NCBI RefSeq assembly: GCF_902826555.1
Contig: NZ_CADEFI010000011.1
Span: forward strand, 22,308 to 86,307
Reading direction: 5' to 3'
Length of the DNA: 64,000 nucleotides
Source of the DNA: an uncultured Hyphomicrobium sp.
GTDB lineage: Bacteria > Pseudomonadota > Alphaproteobacteria > Rhizobiales > Hyphomicrobiaceae
The notes under the pieces were generated by a model. That model was not told the DNA's origin, searched no databases, and saw nothing but the letters and a program-made list of their open reading frames with translations. Within the stretch, counting starts at the first letter, position 1. Every line of letters begins with the position of its first letter. Of this stretch, positions 19,966 to 31,007 are shown in pieces. The translations under genes and the position numbers were made by a program.

Positions 19966-22900
19966 CTAGTCGTCGCTGGGAGTGCCTTCGGTGAGCAGGC
20001 CGACGTTGCCGCCGGTGGCTGTGACGTCGGTGGTGCGCACGCGCTCTGTCGCAAAGCGCACGAGGTAGTTCGGGCCGCCCGCCTTGGGGCCGGTGCCCGA
20101 CAGGCCTTCGCCGCCGAACGGCTGCACGCCCGGCACGGCGCCGATCTGGTTGCGGTTGACATAGAGATTGCCGACGCGGGCATGCTCGGCGACGTAGTCG
20201 GCGACGTAGCCGATGCGGCTGTGCACGCCGAGCGTCAGGCCGTAGCCGGTGGCGTTGATCTCATCCACCACCTTGGGCAGATGGCCGCCGGCAAAGCGGA
20301 CGATATGCAGGATGGGGCCGAAGACCTCGCGCTCCAGCACGCCGATGCTGTCCATCTCATAGCAGGCCGGCGTGACGTAGGTGCCGGCGCGGCAGCCGGT
20401 CGGCAGGCGGAGGTCGATCAGCTCGCGCGCGTCGCGCTGCATGCGGACCTTGTGGGCCTCGAGCGCGTCCTGAGCCGCCTCGTCGATCACGGGGCCGATG
20501 TCGGTCGCGTAGTCGAACGGGTCGCCGACCTCGAGGGCCTCGATGGCGCCGGTCAACATGCGGATGGTGCGCGTGGCGATCTCCTCCTGCACGAAGAGCA
20601 CGCGCAGCGCCGAGCAGCGCTGACCGGCACTGTCGAAGGCCGAGCGCACGGCATCGCGCACGACCTGCTCCGGCAGCGCACTGCTGTCGGCGATCATCGC
20701 ATTGAGACCGCCGGTCTCGGCAATGAGCGGCACCATGTCGGCCTTGCGGTCGGCAAGCGCCTTCTGAATGGCCCAGGCCGCGTCGTTGCCGCCCGTGAAG
20801 GCGATGCCCTTGACCTTCGGCGACTTGACGAGCGCGGCACCGACGGCGCCGGAGCCGGTGAGAAGATGCAGGACGTCGGTCGGAACGCCGGCCTGGTGCA
20901 GGATGCGGATGGCGAGCATCGCCGTGACGGGGGTCTGCTCGGCGGGCTTGGCGAGCACCGGATTGCCGGCAGCGAGCGCGGCCGCGATCTGGCCGACGAA
21001 TATGGCGAGCGGGAAGTTCCAGGGTGCGATGCAGGCGAAGGGGCCGCGCCCTCTCAAGTCGAGGGTATTGGTCTCGCCGGTCGGACCCTTCAGGGCGACC
21101 GGCGCGCTCATCAGGCGGCGGGCCTCGACGGCGTAATAGCGCAGCAGGTCTGCCGTCTCGCGCACCTCCGCGAGCGCCGCGGGCAACATCTTGCCGGCCT
21201 CGCGCACGAGAACTGCCATGAGCCGGGCGCGGTCGCGCTCGATCATGTCGGCGGCCAGATCCAGGATCTTGGCGCGGGCGGGGCCGCCGAGCTTGTCCCA
21301 AGCGTGAGCTGCGCGCTCGGCGCTCTGGATGGCGGCGTCGACCTCGCGCGGGGTGGCGATGCGCACGCTGCCGAGGCGTTCCCGGCGATCGTGCGGGCAG
21401 GTCAGAAGTGCCGCCTGCGGGCCGCCGATGGTCTCGATGCCGTCGACGATGGGACCGGCGTCGAACTCGTGCCCGAGGGCGGCTTCCATCTGCGCGATCA
21501 GCTCGCCGCGCGCGGTGCGTTCCGTCAGTGCGACGCCGAACGAGTTCTTACGCTCAGGCCAGAAGATGTCGCGAGGGCGCGGCAGCGGCTTGGTGGCCGT
21601 GTCGGCCCGCTCGCGCTCGGCGGTCTCGACCGGATCGCGGATGATCTGGCCGACAGGGGCCTCGTCGTCGGCGAGACGATTGACGAACGACGTATTGGCC
21701 CCGTTTTCCAGCAGGCGACGGACGAGATAGGAAAGCAGATCCTCGTGCTCGCCGACCGGCGCGTAGATGCGGCACGGGTGGCGCAGCTTGCCGGGGGCGG
21801 AGACCTCCTCGTAAAGCGCCTCGCCCATGCCGTGCAGGCGCTGGAACTCAAAGGCCGTCTGGCCCGCCGCGACGATGGCGGAGGCGACGGTGTGGGCGTT
21901 GTGGGTGGCAAACTGCGGATAGAAGGCCTTGGCGTCCGAGAGGATGAGACGCATGCAGGCAAGATAGGAAACGTCGGTGTGAAGCTTGCGCGTCAGCACC
22001 GGATAGTCTGCGAGGCCGCGTTCTTGCGCCCACTTGATCTCGCTATCCCAGTAGGCGCCCTTGACGAGGCGGACGGGAATGCGCTTGCCGCCCTGCTCGG
22101 CGAGGCGGCGCAGCCAGCGGATGGTCGGGATGGCACGCTTGCCGTAAGCCTGCACCGCGAGGCCGAGGCCGGTCCAGCGTTCGAGCTCCGGATCCCTGTA
22201 GGCGCGCGAGAACATGTCGAGCAACAGCTCGTGGCGATCCTGCTCCTCGGCATCGAGCGTCACGGCGAGGCCGCGGGCTTCCGCCGCGCGCAGGAGTGCG
22301 ATGAGGCGCGGATAGAGCTCCTCCGCAAGGCGTGCTTCCTTGCCCGGCTCGTAGCGGGGATGCAGCGCGGACAGTTTTACCGACAGGCTCGGGCGGGCGA
22401 GCAGGGAATCGGGATGCGACAGCGGATTGGGCCCTGCGGCGTGACCGACCGCGTCGATGGCGGTCATGTAGCGGTCGAAGTAGCGCTCGGCGTCTTTCGC
22501 CGTCTTCGCCGCCTCGCCCAGCATGTCGTAGGAGAAACGAAAGCCGCGGGCCTCGTAAGGGGCGGAGCGCGCGATGGCCTCGCGGATGGAGCGGCCGAGC
22601 ACGAACTGATCGCCTAGCAGCTTGACCGCCTGGCGGACGGCCTGGCGGATAAAGGGCTCGCCCGAGCGCGCGGCAAGGCGCTTCAGGGCCTCCCAGGGGT
22701 TGGCGCCGCGCGCCTCCCGCAGCTTGACGATACGGCCGGTCAGCATCAACGCCCAGGTGGACGCATTGACCAGCGTACTGTCGGAGTGGCCGCGGTGGCG
22801 CTCCCACTGGCCGCCGGCGATCTTCTCGGCGATGAAGCGATCGGCGGTCTCGGCGTCGGGGATGCGCAGCAACGCCTCGGCGAGGCACATCAGAATGATG

Positions 22901-23166
22901 CCCTCCTCGCTCGAGAGGCCGTACTCGCGCATGAAGGCGTCGACGCCGCCGTGCTTGGCAGCATCGGCGCGAGCTGACTCCACCAGGTTGCGTGCCATCT
23001 CGCCGGTGCGGCGGCGCTCGTCCTCGGTGAAGACGGCGCGCTCGATCAAGCCGCCGACCAGGCGCGTTTCGTCGGAGAGATAGTGTGCGGCAATCTCGTC
23101 GCGCGCCGGCTCCTCGCCTTCGCCGGCCCGGCGGGCAGCGAACTCGGATTTTCTCAGCGCAACCAT
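19966..23166 (-). CDS. putA: Bifunctional proline dehydrogenase / L-glutamate gamma-semialdehyde dehydrogenase
   Basis: 1066 residues. The N-terminal half is the FAD-binding proline dehydrogenase barrel (KLSALHPRYEP, VTLDAEEQDRHELLLDMF, RLVKGAYWDSEIKWAQ). The C-terminal half is an aldehyde dehydrogenase with catalytic Cys in SAGQRCSALRV, GFTGGN-like IAFTGGNDA and NRNQIGAVPGVQPFGGEG. Together they oxidise proline to glutamate with channelling. The ribbon-helix-helix DNA-binding domain of enterobacterial PutA is absent, so it should not repress itself. The start is placed at MVALRKSEF; a GTG 81 bases upstream is an alternative. Convergent with the secreted protein gene, 25 bp apart. Confidence 0.95.
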   Translation of the reverse strand: MVALRKSEFAARRAGEGEEPARDEIAAHYLSDETRLVGGLIERAVFTEDERRRTGEMARNLVESARADAAKHGGVDAFMREYGLSSEEGIILMCLAEALLRIPDAETADRFIAEKIAGGQWERHRGHSDSTLVNASTWALMLTGRIVKLREARGANPWEALKRLAARSGEPFIRQAVRQAVKLLGDQFVLGRSIREAIARSAPYEARGFRFSYDMLGEAAKTAKDAERYFDRYMTAIDAVGHAAGPNPLSHPDSLLARPSLSVKLSALHPRYEPGKEARLAEELYPRLIALLRAAEARGLAVTLDAEEQDRHELLLDMFSRAYRDPELERWTGLGLAVQAYGKRAIPTIRWLRRLAEQGGKRIPVRLVKGAYWDSEIKWAQERGLADYPVLTRKLHTDVSYLACMRLILSDAKAFYPQFATHNAHTVASAIVAAGQTAFEFQRLHGMGEALYEEVSAPGKLRHPCRIYAPVGEHEDLLSYLVRRLLENGANTSFVNRLADDEAPVGQIIRDPVETAERERADTATKPLPRPRDIFWPERKNSFGVALTERTARGELIAQMEAALGHEFDAGPIVDGIETIGGPQAALLTCPHDRRERLGSVRIATPREVDAAIQSAERAAHAWDKLGGPARAKILDLAADMIERDRARLMAVLVREAGKMLPAALAEVRETADLLRYYAVEARRLMSAPVALKGPTGETNTLDLRGRGPFACIAPWNFPLAIFVGQIAAALAAGNPVLAKPAEQTPVTAMLAIRILHQAGVPTDVLHLLTGSGAVGAALVKSPKVKGIAFTGGNDAAWAIQKALADRKADMVPLIAETGGLNAMIADSSALPEQVVRDAVRSAFDSAGQRCSALRVLFVQEEIATRTIRMLTGAIEALEVGDPFDYATDIGPVIDEAAQDALEAHKVRMQRDARELIDLRLPTGCRAGTYVTPACYEMDSIGVLEREVFGPILHIVRFAGGHLPKVVDEINATGYGLTLGVHSRIGYVADYVAEHARVGNLYVNRNQIGAVPGVQPFGGEGLSGTGPKAGGPNYLVRFATERVRTTDVTATGGNVGLLTEGTPSDD

Positions 23167-23418
23167 CCCGTGTCCCGATTTCGAAGTCCGGCTCAACGCG
23201 CGGCTATGTCCCGAAGGGAGCACACCTGATTCTTCCGGCGTTTGCACTTTACCATGTGGCGCTTTGCTGTGGGTTGTACAACGGGCTCCGCAACGGTGGC
23301 CGGAAGGGCTCAGGGCCTCACACCCCCTTGACGCAGTGATCCGCTCAGCCTCACTTCACGCGCAATCGGCGGGCCCAATCGGCGGCCGGATGGCGAATCG
23401 GAGAGGCGGGTAGCGCAC

Positions 23419-24234
23419 GTGGAGATCGTACGCACAATCAGTCATTTAAGGCATGCGGTGGGGCAATGGCGGGCGGCCGGCGATCGCGTTGCGCTGGTGC
23501 CGACCATGGGCGCGCTGCATGCCGGCCACATCGGGCTCGTCGGCGCGGCGCTTTCCATGGCGGACAAGGTGGTGGTGTCGATCTTCGTCAACCCGACGCA
23601 GTTTGCGCCGCACGAGGACCTCGACCGCTACCCGCGCGATGAAGCGGGAGACGTGGGCAAGCTCGCCGGCGCGGGCGCGCATCTCGTATGGGCGCCCGCC
23701 GTTTCCGAGATCTATCCCGACGGCTTCGCGACGCGCATCGTTCCGGAAGGGGCGGCGCTGCCGCTCGAAGGCGCGTTCCGGCCGCACCACTTCGGCGGCG
23801 TGGCAACGGTGGTGTGCAAGCTCATCCTGTCGGCGCTGCCGGACGTGGCGCTGTTCGGCGAGAAGGATTTCCAGCAGCTCGCCGTGATCCGGCAGATGGT
23901 GCGGGATCTGGCGCTGCCGGTCGCCATCCAGGGCGTGCCGACGGTGCGGGAGGACGACGGGCTCGCGCTCTCCTCGCGCAACGCCTACCTCAGCGAGAAC
24001 GACCGCTACATCGCGCCCATGCTCTACAAAGCCATTTCGGAGGTGGCGCGCGGGCGCGATCCGCGGGAGGCGGCGGAGGCGCTGATCGCCGCCGGCTTCG
24101 CTCGGGTGGACTACATCGACGTGCGAGATGCGGAAACTCTGGCGCCGTTCGTGCCGGGCTCGGGACGTCCGGGGCGCGTGCTCGCTGCCGCCTGGCTCGG
24201 CAAGACGCGGCTGATCGACAACGTCGGGTTCTGA
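23419..24234 (+). CDS. panC: Pantothenate synthetase
   Basis: 271 residues with all PanC signatures: VPTMGALHAGH (the HIGH-type nucleotide loop), FVNPTQF, GEKDFQQL and LSSRNAYL (the KMSKS-equivalent region). It joins pantoate and beta-alanine with ATP to make pantothenate for CoA. The start is a GTG, with GGCGGG about eight bases upstream. panB and panD are not adjacent. Its stop codon abuts that of the convergent EamA gene with no bases between. Confidence 0.97.
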   Translation: MEIVRTISHLRHAVGQWRAAGDRVALVPTMGALHAGHIGLVGAALSMADKVVVSIFVNPTQFAPHEDLDRYPRDEAGDVGKLAGAGAHLVWAPAVSEIYPDGFATRIVPEGAALPLEGAFRPHHFGGVATVVCKLILSALPDVALFGEKDFQQLAVIRQMVRDLALPVAIQGVPTVREDDGLALSSRNAYLSENDRYIAPMLYKAISEVARGRDPREAAEALIAAGFARVDYIDVRDAETLAPFVPGSGRPGRVLAAAWLGKTRLIDNVGF

Positions 24235-25170
24235 TCAACTCGCCCGCTCGCGGGTGGCGAGCCAAAGGCCGCAGCCAATGAGCGCGATGCCGACGAGATT
24301 GTAGGCGTGGAGTTCTTCGCCGAGCAAAAGCACGGCCAGGATGGTGCCGAAGACGGGCACCAGATGCACGGTGAGCCCGGCCGTGTTGGCGCCGAGCAAT
24401 TCCACGGTGCGGTTGAAGGCCAAGTAGGCCAGGATCGAAGCGAAGATCGACACGTAGCCGACAGCGAGCGCGGATTCGACCGAGACCGGCATGGGGCGCA
24501 CCCACACGGTCTCGGCGATGTAGAACGGCAGTAGGAGCGTGGCGCCGAGGGCGAACGTGACAAAGGCAAAGCTCAGCCCTTGCACGGGCGGGCGCAAGCG
24601 GAGCAGTGCCGTATAGACGGCATAGCTCACGACCGCGGCCAGCATCCAGAGATCGCCACGCTTGAAGTCGAGGGTCATGAGCACGGCCGGATCGCCGTGC
24701 GAGATCAGCGTCAGCGCGCCCGCCAAGGATGCGGCGATGCCGGCGGCCTGCCAGCCGGTGAGCGTCTCGCGAAAAATCAGGAACGTGGCGATGACGACGA
24801 CGATCGGCATCGCCGTTTGCAGCATGACGATGTTGATGGCCGTGGTGGTGTGCGCGCTGACATAGAGAAACGTGTTGAAGATGCTGATGCCGAGCGCGGT
24901 CAGCACGAGCATGACCGGCCAGTTGCGCGCCATCTGGGGCACGTCGCGGCGCAAGTGGGGCCAGGCGAGCGGGGCGATCAGGACTGCGGCCACGGTCCAG
25001 CGCCAGAACGCCAGCCCGATGGGGGGAATATGTTCGGCGATGGAGCGCGCCACAATGGCGTTGCCGGCCCAGAAGAGACCGGGCAACAGCATCAGGAACC
25101 GCGGCTCATCGGCGAGTGCGGCGAGCCATGTGCGGCGAGGCGCGGGCGTGTTTTGTTGTTGGTCTTGCAT
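24235..25170 (-). CDS. EamA/DMT-family inner-membrane transporter
   Basis: 311 residues with about ten hydrophobic helices in two EamA repeats. The first opens with LLPGLFWAGNAIVARSI, a loop typical of the family, and the second with LGANTAGLTVHLVPVFG near its last third. These are drug/metabolite exporters; the cargo cannot be told from sequence. Transcribed towards panC; the start ATG at 25170 begins a short polar N-terminus. Confidence 0.9.
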   Translation of the reverse strand: MQDQQQNTPAPRRTWLAALADEPRFLMLLPGLFWAGNAIVARSIAEHIPPIGLAFWRWTVAAVLIAPLAWPHLRRDVPQMARNWPVMLVLTALGISIFNTFLYVSAHTTTAINIVMLQTAMPIVVVIATFLIFRETLTGWQAAGIAASLAGALTLISHGDPAVLMTLDFKRGDLWMLAAVVSYAVYTALLRLRPPVQGLSFAFVTFALGATLLLPFYIAETVWVRPMPVSVESALAVGYVSIFASILAYLAFNRTVELLGANTAGLTVHLVPVFGTILAVLLLGEELHAYNLVGIALIGCGLWLATRERAS

Positions 25171-25284
25171 CGCTCGGTCTCTTTGGCCTCAAGCGGATCA
25201 AACTGCTTGGCACCGCAGATACCAGAGACGGGCGACGCGTAGATCACAAATCGTGTGCCAGGGCGACGTTTCGGCGCACGTGGA

Positions 25285-25318
25285 AGCGGGATCGCGCGTC
25301 GTGGCGCGCGATCCCGCT
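25285..25318 (-). terminator. Strong 14-bp hairpin downstream of the DUF6569-like gene
   Basis: A perfect 14-bp stem (AGCGGGATCGCGCG / CGCGCGATCCCGCT) with a six-base loop lies 12 bases past the stop of the secreted minus-strand gene. There is no clear T-run after it on the minus strand, so termination efficiency is uncertain; it could also protect the 3' end of the mRNA. Confidence 0.6.
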
Positions 25319-25330
25319 CCTCTTTCGCGT

Positions 25331-26500
25331 TTATTTCTTCAACAGGTTCATATGCAGCAATTCGCCGCCTTTCATGCGGGAGGCGAAGGCTTCGGTCTTC
25401 TCGCCTTCCGAGACCTCGAGATTGAGGGCGTCGTTGAGGGCCTGCTCGTGTTTCTTGCCGGCGTCGGCATCCTTGAGGAAGGCGTCGACGTCCGACTTGG
25501 TGGGCTGTGCGGCCTTGGTGTCCTCGCGCCGCGAGATGGCTTCGGTCGCCGCGGCGTTCAGGTGCTTCGTCCAGTATTTGCGGAACAGCGCGTTCGACGG
25601 GTAAATGTCGGCGCTCTTCAGCTCGCCATTGATCGCAATTACGAGGCCCACCACGTCGGCCTCGCTCTCTCCCTTGGGCTTCAGCTCGTCGATGTAGGCC
25701 GCCTGCGCCTTGGCCAGCTTCTCGTTTTCAAGCGCGAGCTGCAGGCTGGTCGGAGATGCCTCGGCGGCTACGTTCGAGCTCAAGCTCATGCCGAGCGCGC
25801 TCTGCATCCTGTCGACGTTGCGCCAAACCTCGCCCTGCGCGTCGGGGGCAGCGGGAGCAGCGGTAGAAAGTTGCTGTCCGACCACCGGCAGGGAATCGAG
25901 CGCCCTGTTGAGATTATCGACATCAGGTGGCGTCCGATCCGGGCTCCCGGCGTCAAGCGATTCGGAGGCAGCCGGAGCGCTCGCGGCTACCGAGGCGGTC
26001 TCGTATTTCTGGCCGAGACGCATGGCGCGCTTGCCCTCCAGCGAGGGCATGAAGCTCTTGGAGCTGGTGAAGGTGGCGACCTCCTCGTTGCCGCGCGCCG
26101 ACCAACGCCCACGCTCGACGCAGTAGGACGCAATCGGCACGCGACCGGATTTCGGCGGAACGAGGATCGTGACCGTCAGCACGCGATCCTGCTGGCCGCC
26201 TTTGACGATGTCGCCGGCATGGACGAGCACGGGCTCTTCGCCGGCATTCTCGATTTCGAGCTCGCTCACCTGCTGCGTCTCGTGAACCTTGACGCGGCCT
26301 TTCTCAAGCGCCTCGTCCAGGGTCAAAGGGACAGGCCCCGCAGCAGATGGGCCCTTGATGAAGTAGATGGCAAGGTTTTCGTGCGTGATCGGCTCGGCGA
26401 TCTCGCGCGCCTCGCCGGCCAGTGCGCCCGGCGCGGGCAACGCGAAGAGGAGTGTAAATGCGGGTGTAAAAAGGAACGGAATCAGAGATCGAGCGGTCAT
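25331..26500 (-). CDS. Secreted DUF6569 (ARPP-1-like) protein
   Basis: 389 residues with a signal peptide ending near GALAGE. The conserved core resembles the ARPP-1/DUF6569 family: ENLAIYFIKG, LTLDEALEKG, VLVHAGDIVKGGQQDRVL, IASYCVERGRW. An Ala/Ser/Pro-rich stretch (about residues 175-225) interrupts it, then a second region covers AINGELKSADIYPSNALFRKYW, which also fits the family. Biochemical function is not established. It probably acts in the periplasm. It stands alone, with a strong hairpin after its stop. Confidence 0.78.
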   Translation of the reverse strand: MTARSLIPFLFTPAFTLLFALPAPGALAGEAREIAEPITHENLAIYFIKGPSAAGPVPLTLDEALEKGRVKVHETQQVSELEIENAGEEPVLVHAGDIVKGGQQDRVLTVTILVPPKSGRVPIASYCVERGRWSARGNEEVATFTSSKSFMPSLEGKRAMRLGQKYETASVAASAPAASESLDAGSPDRTPPDVDNLNRALDSLPVVGQQLSTAAPAAPDAQGEVWRNVDRMQSALGMSLSSNVAAEASPTSLQLALENEKLAKAQAAYIDELKPKGESEADVVGLVIAINGELKSADIYPSNALFRKYWTKHLNAAATEAISRREDTKAAQPTKSDVDAFLKDADAGKKHEQALNDALNLEVSEGEKTEAFASRMKGGELLHMNLLKK

Positions 26501-26869
26501 TCGTCAAATCTCCATCGATATGAAACTTTTGAAAACAACGTCGACGGATATTCCCCGTCTGCGGCGCCCGTGCGGGCGAGCGGTGACGGAACCCCGGCAT
26601 TGTGGTGACCGGAACCGATTGAAAACGTGGCAAGTCGTGGATATCGCCGAGAACGCTTCCGGCGCAGCGAAGCGACTTCCGATGGGCGCCGGACGCAGCC
26701 GAAATCGTTCTCCGCCTGTGGCCGGTACGCACGCCCGGCTTGCCAAGCGTCGGCGGGCCGTGCCACCTCTCACCCGATACGACAACCCATAGATTCGGGC
26801 CCCGCGCTCGCGTCTGTATTGCGTTGCGCCGCCGGGCCACGCCTTTGCAAGGGCGAGAGGTGACGGCGC
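26501..26869. other. Divergent intergenic region upstream of parE
   Basis: This 369-bp stretch lies between the divergent secreted DUF6569-like gene and parE. Frames crossing it are Arg-rich and not coding-like. An A/T-richer patch at 26513-26540 could serve either promoter. I see no operator or stable hairpin. GAGAGGTGA just before the parE ATG is a good ribosome site. Confidence 0.5.
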
Positions 26870-28885
26870 ATGGCCCAATCGATCCGCGATCTCTTCTCGA
26901 GCCTGACACAAAGCATGACCGACAAGACCAGCCGCGCCCGCAAGACCAGCGACGCGTCCGAAACCTACACCGCCGCAGATATCGAGGTGCTGGAAGGGCT
27001 GGAGCCCGTCCGGCGGCGCCCGGGCATGTACATCGGCGGCACGGACGAGAAGGCGCTGCACCACCTGTTCGCGGAAGTCATCGACAACTCCATGGACGAG
27101 GCCGTCGCCGGCCATGCCGACTGGATCGAAGTGCGGCTCGACGCGGACGGGTTCCTCTCGGTGACGGACAATGGGCGCGGTATTCCCGTCGACCCGCATC
27201 CCAAGTTCAAGAACAAGAGCGCGCTCGAAGTGATCATGTGCACGCTGCACTCGGGCGGCAAGTTCGATGGCAAGGCGTACAATACGTCCGGCGGACTGCA
27301 CGGCGTCGGCGTGTCGGTGGTCAACGCCTTGTCGGACACGTGCGAGGTGGAGGTGGCGCGCGGCCAGCAGCTCTACCGCATGGTGTTCTCGCGCGGCGTC
27401 GCGCAGACCAAGCTCGAGAAGCTCGGCTCGGTGATGAACCGGCGCGGCACAAAGGTGCGCTTTCATCCGGACGAGACGATTTTCGGCAAGGGCGCGCACT
27501 TCAAGCCGGCGCGTCTCTTCAAGATGGCCCGCTCGAAGGCCTATCTTTTCGGCGGCGTCGAGATCCGCTGGAGCTGCGATCCGTCGCTGATCAAGGACGA
27601 TACCGCTGCGGAGGCCGTGTTCCATTTTCCGGGCGGGCTCAAGGATTATCTGGCGTCCGAGATCGCGGGCCAGACGCTCGTCTCCAAAGACATCTTCGCC
27701 GGCAACGTCGAGCGCGAAGGCAAGCACGGCTCGGTCGAGTGGGCCGTGGCGTGGGTCGCCGACGAGGACGGCTTCTGCCGCTCCTACTGCAATACCATCC
27801 CGACGGGCGAAGGCGGCACGCACGAGAACGGCTTCCGCTCGGCGCTCTCCAAAAGCTTGCGCGAGTTCGGCGAGCGCGTCGGCAACCGCAAGGCGGCGCA
27901 GATCACGGCCGAGGACGTGATGGGCACGGCGGCTGCAATGCTCTCCGTTTTCATCCGCGAGCCAGAATTCCAGGGCCAGACCAAGGACAAGCTGGCGACG
28001 CAGGAAGCGCAGCGCATCGTCGAATCGGCGGTCAAGGACGCTTTCGATCATTGGCTGACGGATAGCCCGCAGCAGGCGACGCGCCTCCTTGAGTGGACCG
28101 TCGACCAGGCCGAGGAGCGCTTGAAGCGCCGGCGGGAAAAAGAGATCGGGCGCCAGACGGCGACGCGCAAGCTTCGTCTTCCGGGCAAGCTCGCGGACTG
28201 CTCGATCCAGCAGGCAGCCGGCACGGAGATCTTCATCGTCGAGGGCGACAGCGCTGGCGGCTCGGCCAAGAGCGCGCGCGACCGCGAGACCCAGGCCATT
28301 CTTCCCTTGCGCGGCAAGATCCTGAACGTGGCCAACGCCTCGTCGGCCAAACTCTCGCAGAACCAGCTGCTCGCAGACCTCATTCAGGCGCTCGGCGTCG
28401 GGACCGGGGCCAAGTACCGCGACGACGACCTGCGTTACGAACGCGTGATCGTGATGACGGACGCGGACGTGGACGGCGCGCACATCGCCTCGCTACTCAT
28501 CACGTTCTTCTACCAGGAGATGCCGGAGCTGATCGAGAACGGGCATCTTTTTCTGGCAGTGCCGCCGCTTTTCAAGCTCGCGCACGGAGCGAAGTCGTTC
28601 TACGCGACGACCGTGGAGCAGCGCGACGAGATCCTGAAGCGCGAGTTCGCGGCCAATGCCAAGGTGGAGATCAGCCGCTTCAAGGGCCTCGGCGAGATGA
28701 ACGCCCAGCAGCTCAAAGAAACGACGATGGACCCGAGGAAGAGATTGCTGCTCCGTGTGGAGATCGGCGACGGAGACCGCACCGCGATCGGCGAAGCCGT
28801 CAATGCACTGATGGGCTCGAAGCCGGAAGCGCGCTTCCGCTTCATCCAGGATCGCGCCGCGTTCGCGAAGGATCTCGACATCTAG
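26870..28885 (+). CDS. parE: DNA topoisomerase IV subunit B
   Basis: 671 residues: GHKL ATPase (VIDNSMDEA, SVTDNGRGIPV, GGLHGVGVSVVNALS), transducer domain, TOPRIM (IFIVEGDSAGGSAK; DADVDGAHIASLL) and the C-terminal RFKGLGEMNAQQLKETTMDP. The length is that of ParE rather than GyrB, which is longer in this clade. With ParC it decatenates daughter chromosomes. parC is elsewhere. glpK follows in the same direction after 18 bp. Confidence 0.95.
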   Translation: MAQSIRDLFSSLTQSMTDKTSRARKTSDASETYTAADIEVLEGLEPVRRRPGMYIGGTDEKALHHLFAEVIDNSMDEAVAGHADWIEVRLDADGFLSVTDNGRGIPVDPHPKFKNKSALEVIMCTLHSGGKFDGKAYNTSGGLHGVGVSVVNALSDTCEVEVARGQQLYRMVFSRGVAQTKLEKLGSVMNRRGTKVRFHPDETIFGKGAHFKPARLFKMARSKAYLFGGVEIRWSCDPSLIKDDTAAEAVFHFPGGLKDYLASEIAGQTLVSKDIFAGNVEREGKHGSVEWAVAWVADEDGFCRSYCNTIPTGEGGTHENGFRSALSKSLREFGERVGNRKAAQITAEDVMGTAAAMLSVFIREPEFQGQTKDKLATQEAQRIVESAVKDAFDHWLTDSPQQATRLLEWTVDQAEERLKRRREKEIGRQTATRKLRLPGKLADCSIQQAAGTEIFIVEGDSAGGSAKSARDRETQAILPLRGKILNVANASSAKLSQNQLLADLIQALGVGTGAKYRDDDLRYERVIVMTDADVDGAHIASLLITFFYQEMPELIENGHLFLAVPPLFKLAHGAKSFYATTVEQRDEILKREFAANAKVEISRFKGLGEMNAQQLKETTMDPRKRLLLRVEIGDGDRTAIGEAVNALMGSKPEARFRFIQDRAAFAKDLDI

Positions 28886-28903
28886 ACAGGGCGGCCCTGA
28901 GCG

Positions 28904-30397
<1,494 letters not shown>

Positions 30398-30426
30398 GTG
30401 CGCTCGTAGTTTGCGCGGCGATTCGA

Positions 30427-30645
30427 CTATGAATGCAGGAGCGTGTCCTGGATCGGGATGTTCGTGACCTCGGCGTTGCGGGCGTCGATGACCCGCAATG
30501 ACCAACCCTGCCACCGGTCCGTCGCGGCTAGCTTGCGTGCAACGGATGCCGCGTGAACCTTCGCACTTTCGACATACTCGAAATCCTTGCCGAGATGGTC
30601 GATGTGAATGCTCTCATCATTTTCCAAATGGAAATAGTAGCGCAT
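30427..30645 (-). CDS. DUF6894-like small protein
   Basis: 72 residues. MRYYFHLEND...HLGKDFEYVESAKVHAA followed by WSLRVIDARNAEV is the DUF6894 pattern common in Rhizobiales: an F/Y-F-H-L opening strand, then an E-x-A helix and a last strand. Function is unknown. The start at MRYYFHL is chosen because family members begin there; a longer frame upstream is not similar. Convergent with glpK, 29 bp from its stop. Confidence 0.75.
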   Translation of the reverse strand: MRYYFHLENDESIHIDHLGKDFEYVESAKVHAASVARKLAATDRWQGWSLRVIDARNAEVTNIPIQDTLLHS

Positions 30646-31007
30646 GGTCAGGCCGCTCTCAGTCCGATCGATTGATTGTGGTCCCCGGGCGAGCGCGCCG
30701 AAATCGTGTGCGCGCCGTTGAGCAACGTTCAGTACTTTGCTTGGGGAAGCTTGATCGCGCGGTCGCAAAATGGGCCCGGGGACACGTGCTGTCCCCAAGC
30801 CCTTACAAGCGCGATACGATGTAGCGAGAACCTAGGCGACAGCTCCGAAGGCCGGTAGTATGTCACCGCTACTTACCGTTACACCCGCGGGCGGGCGGAC
30901 CGACCAACACCTTTTCCGACAAACGTTTTTCCCGGATTTTCAACTTTGGTCTGCGGCTCGTCGTGCCGCCTGCCCGCGCGGCCGGAATTTTGATCGGATG
31001 AAGGGAC
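30646..31007. other. Divergent intergenic region with nested inverted repeats
   Basis: This 362-bp stretch lies between the DUF6894-like gene and the TPR membrane protein gene. Two inverted repeats stand out. GGGGACA, five bases, TGTCCCC occupies 30778-30796. GCTTGGGGA near 30739 pairs with TCCCCAAGC ending near 30800. Neither has a T-run, so they look like operators or RNA structure rather than terminators. GAAGGGA precedes the downstream ATG as ribosome site. Confidence 0.5.

Noticed and set aside
20182-22617. Plus-strand 811-codon open frame
   Set aside because: Antisense shadow of putA.
26504-28483. Minus-strand 659-codon open frame
   Set aside because: Antisense shadow of parE.
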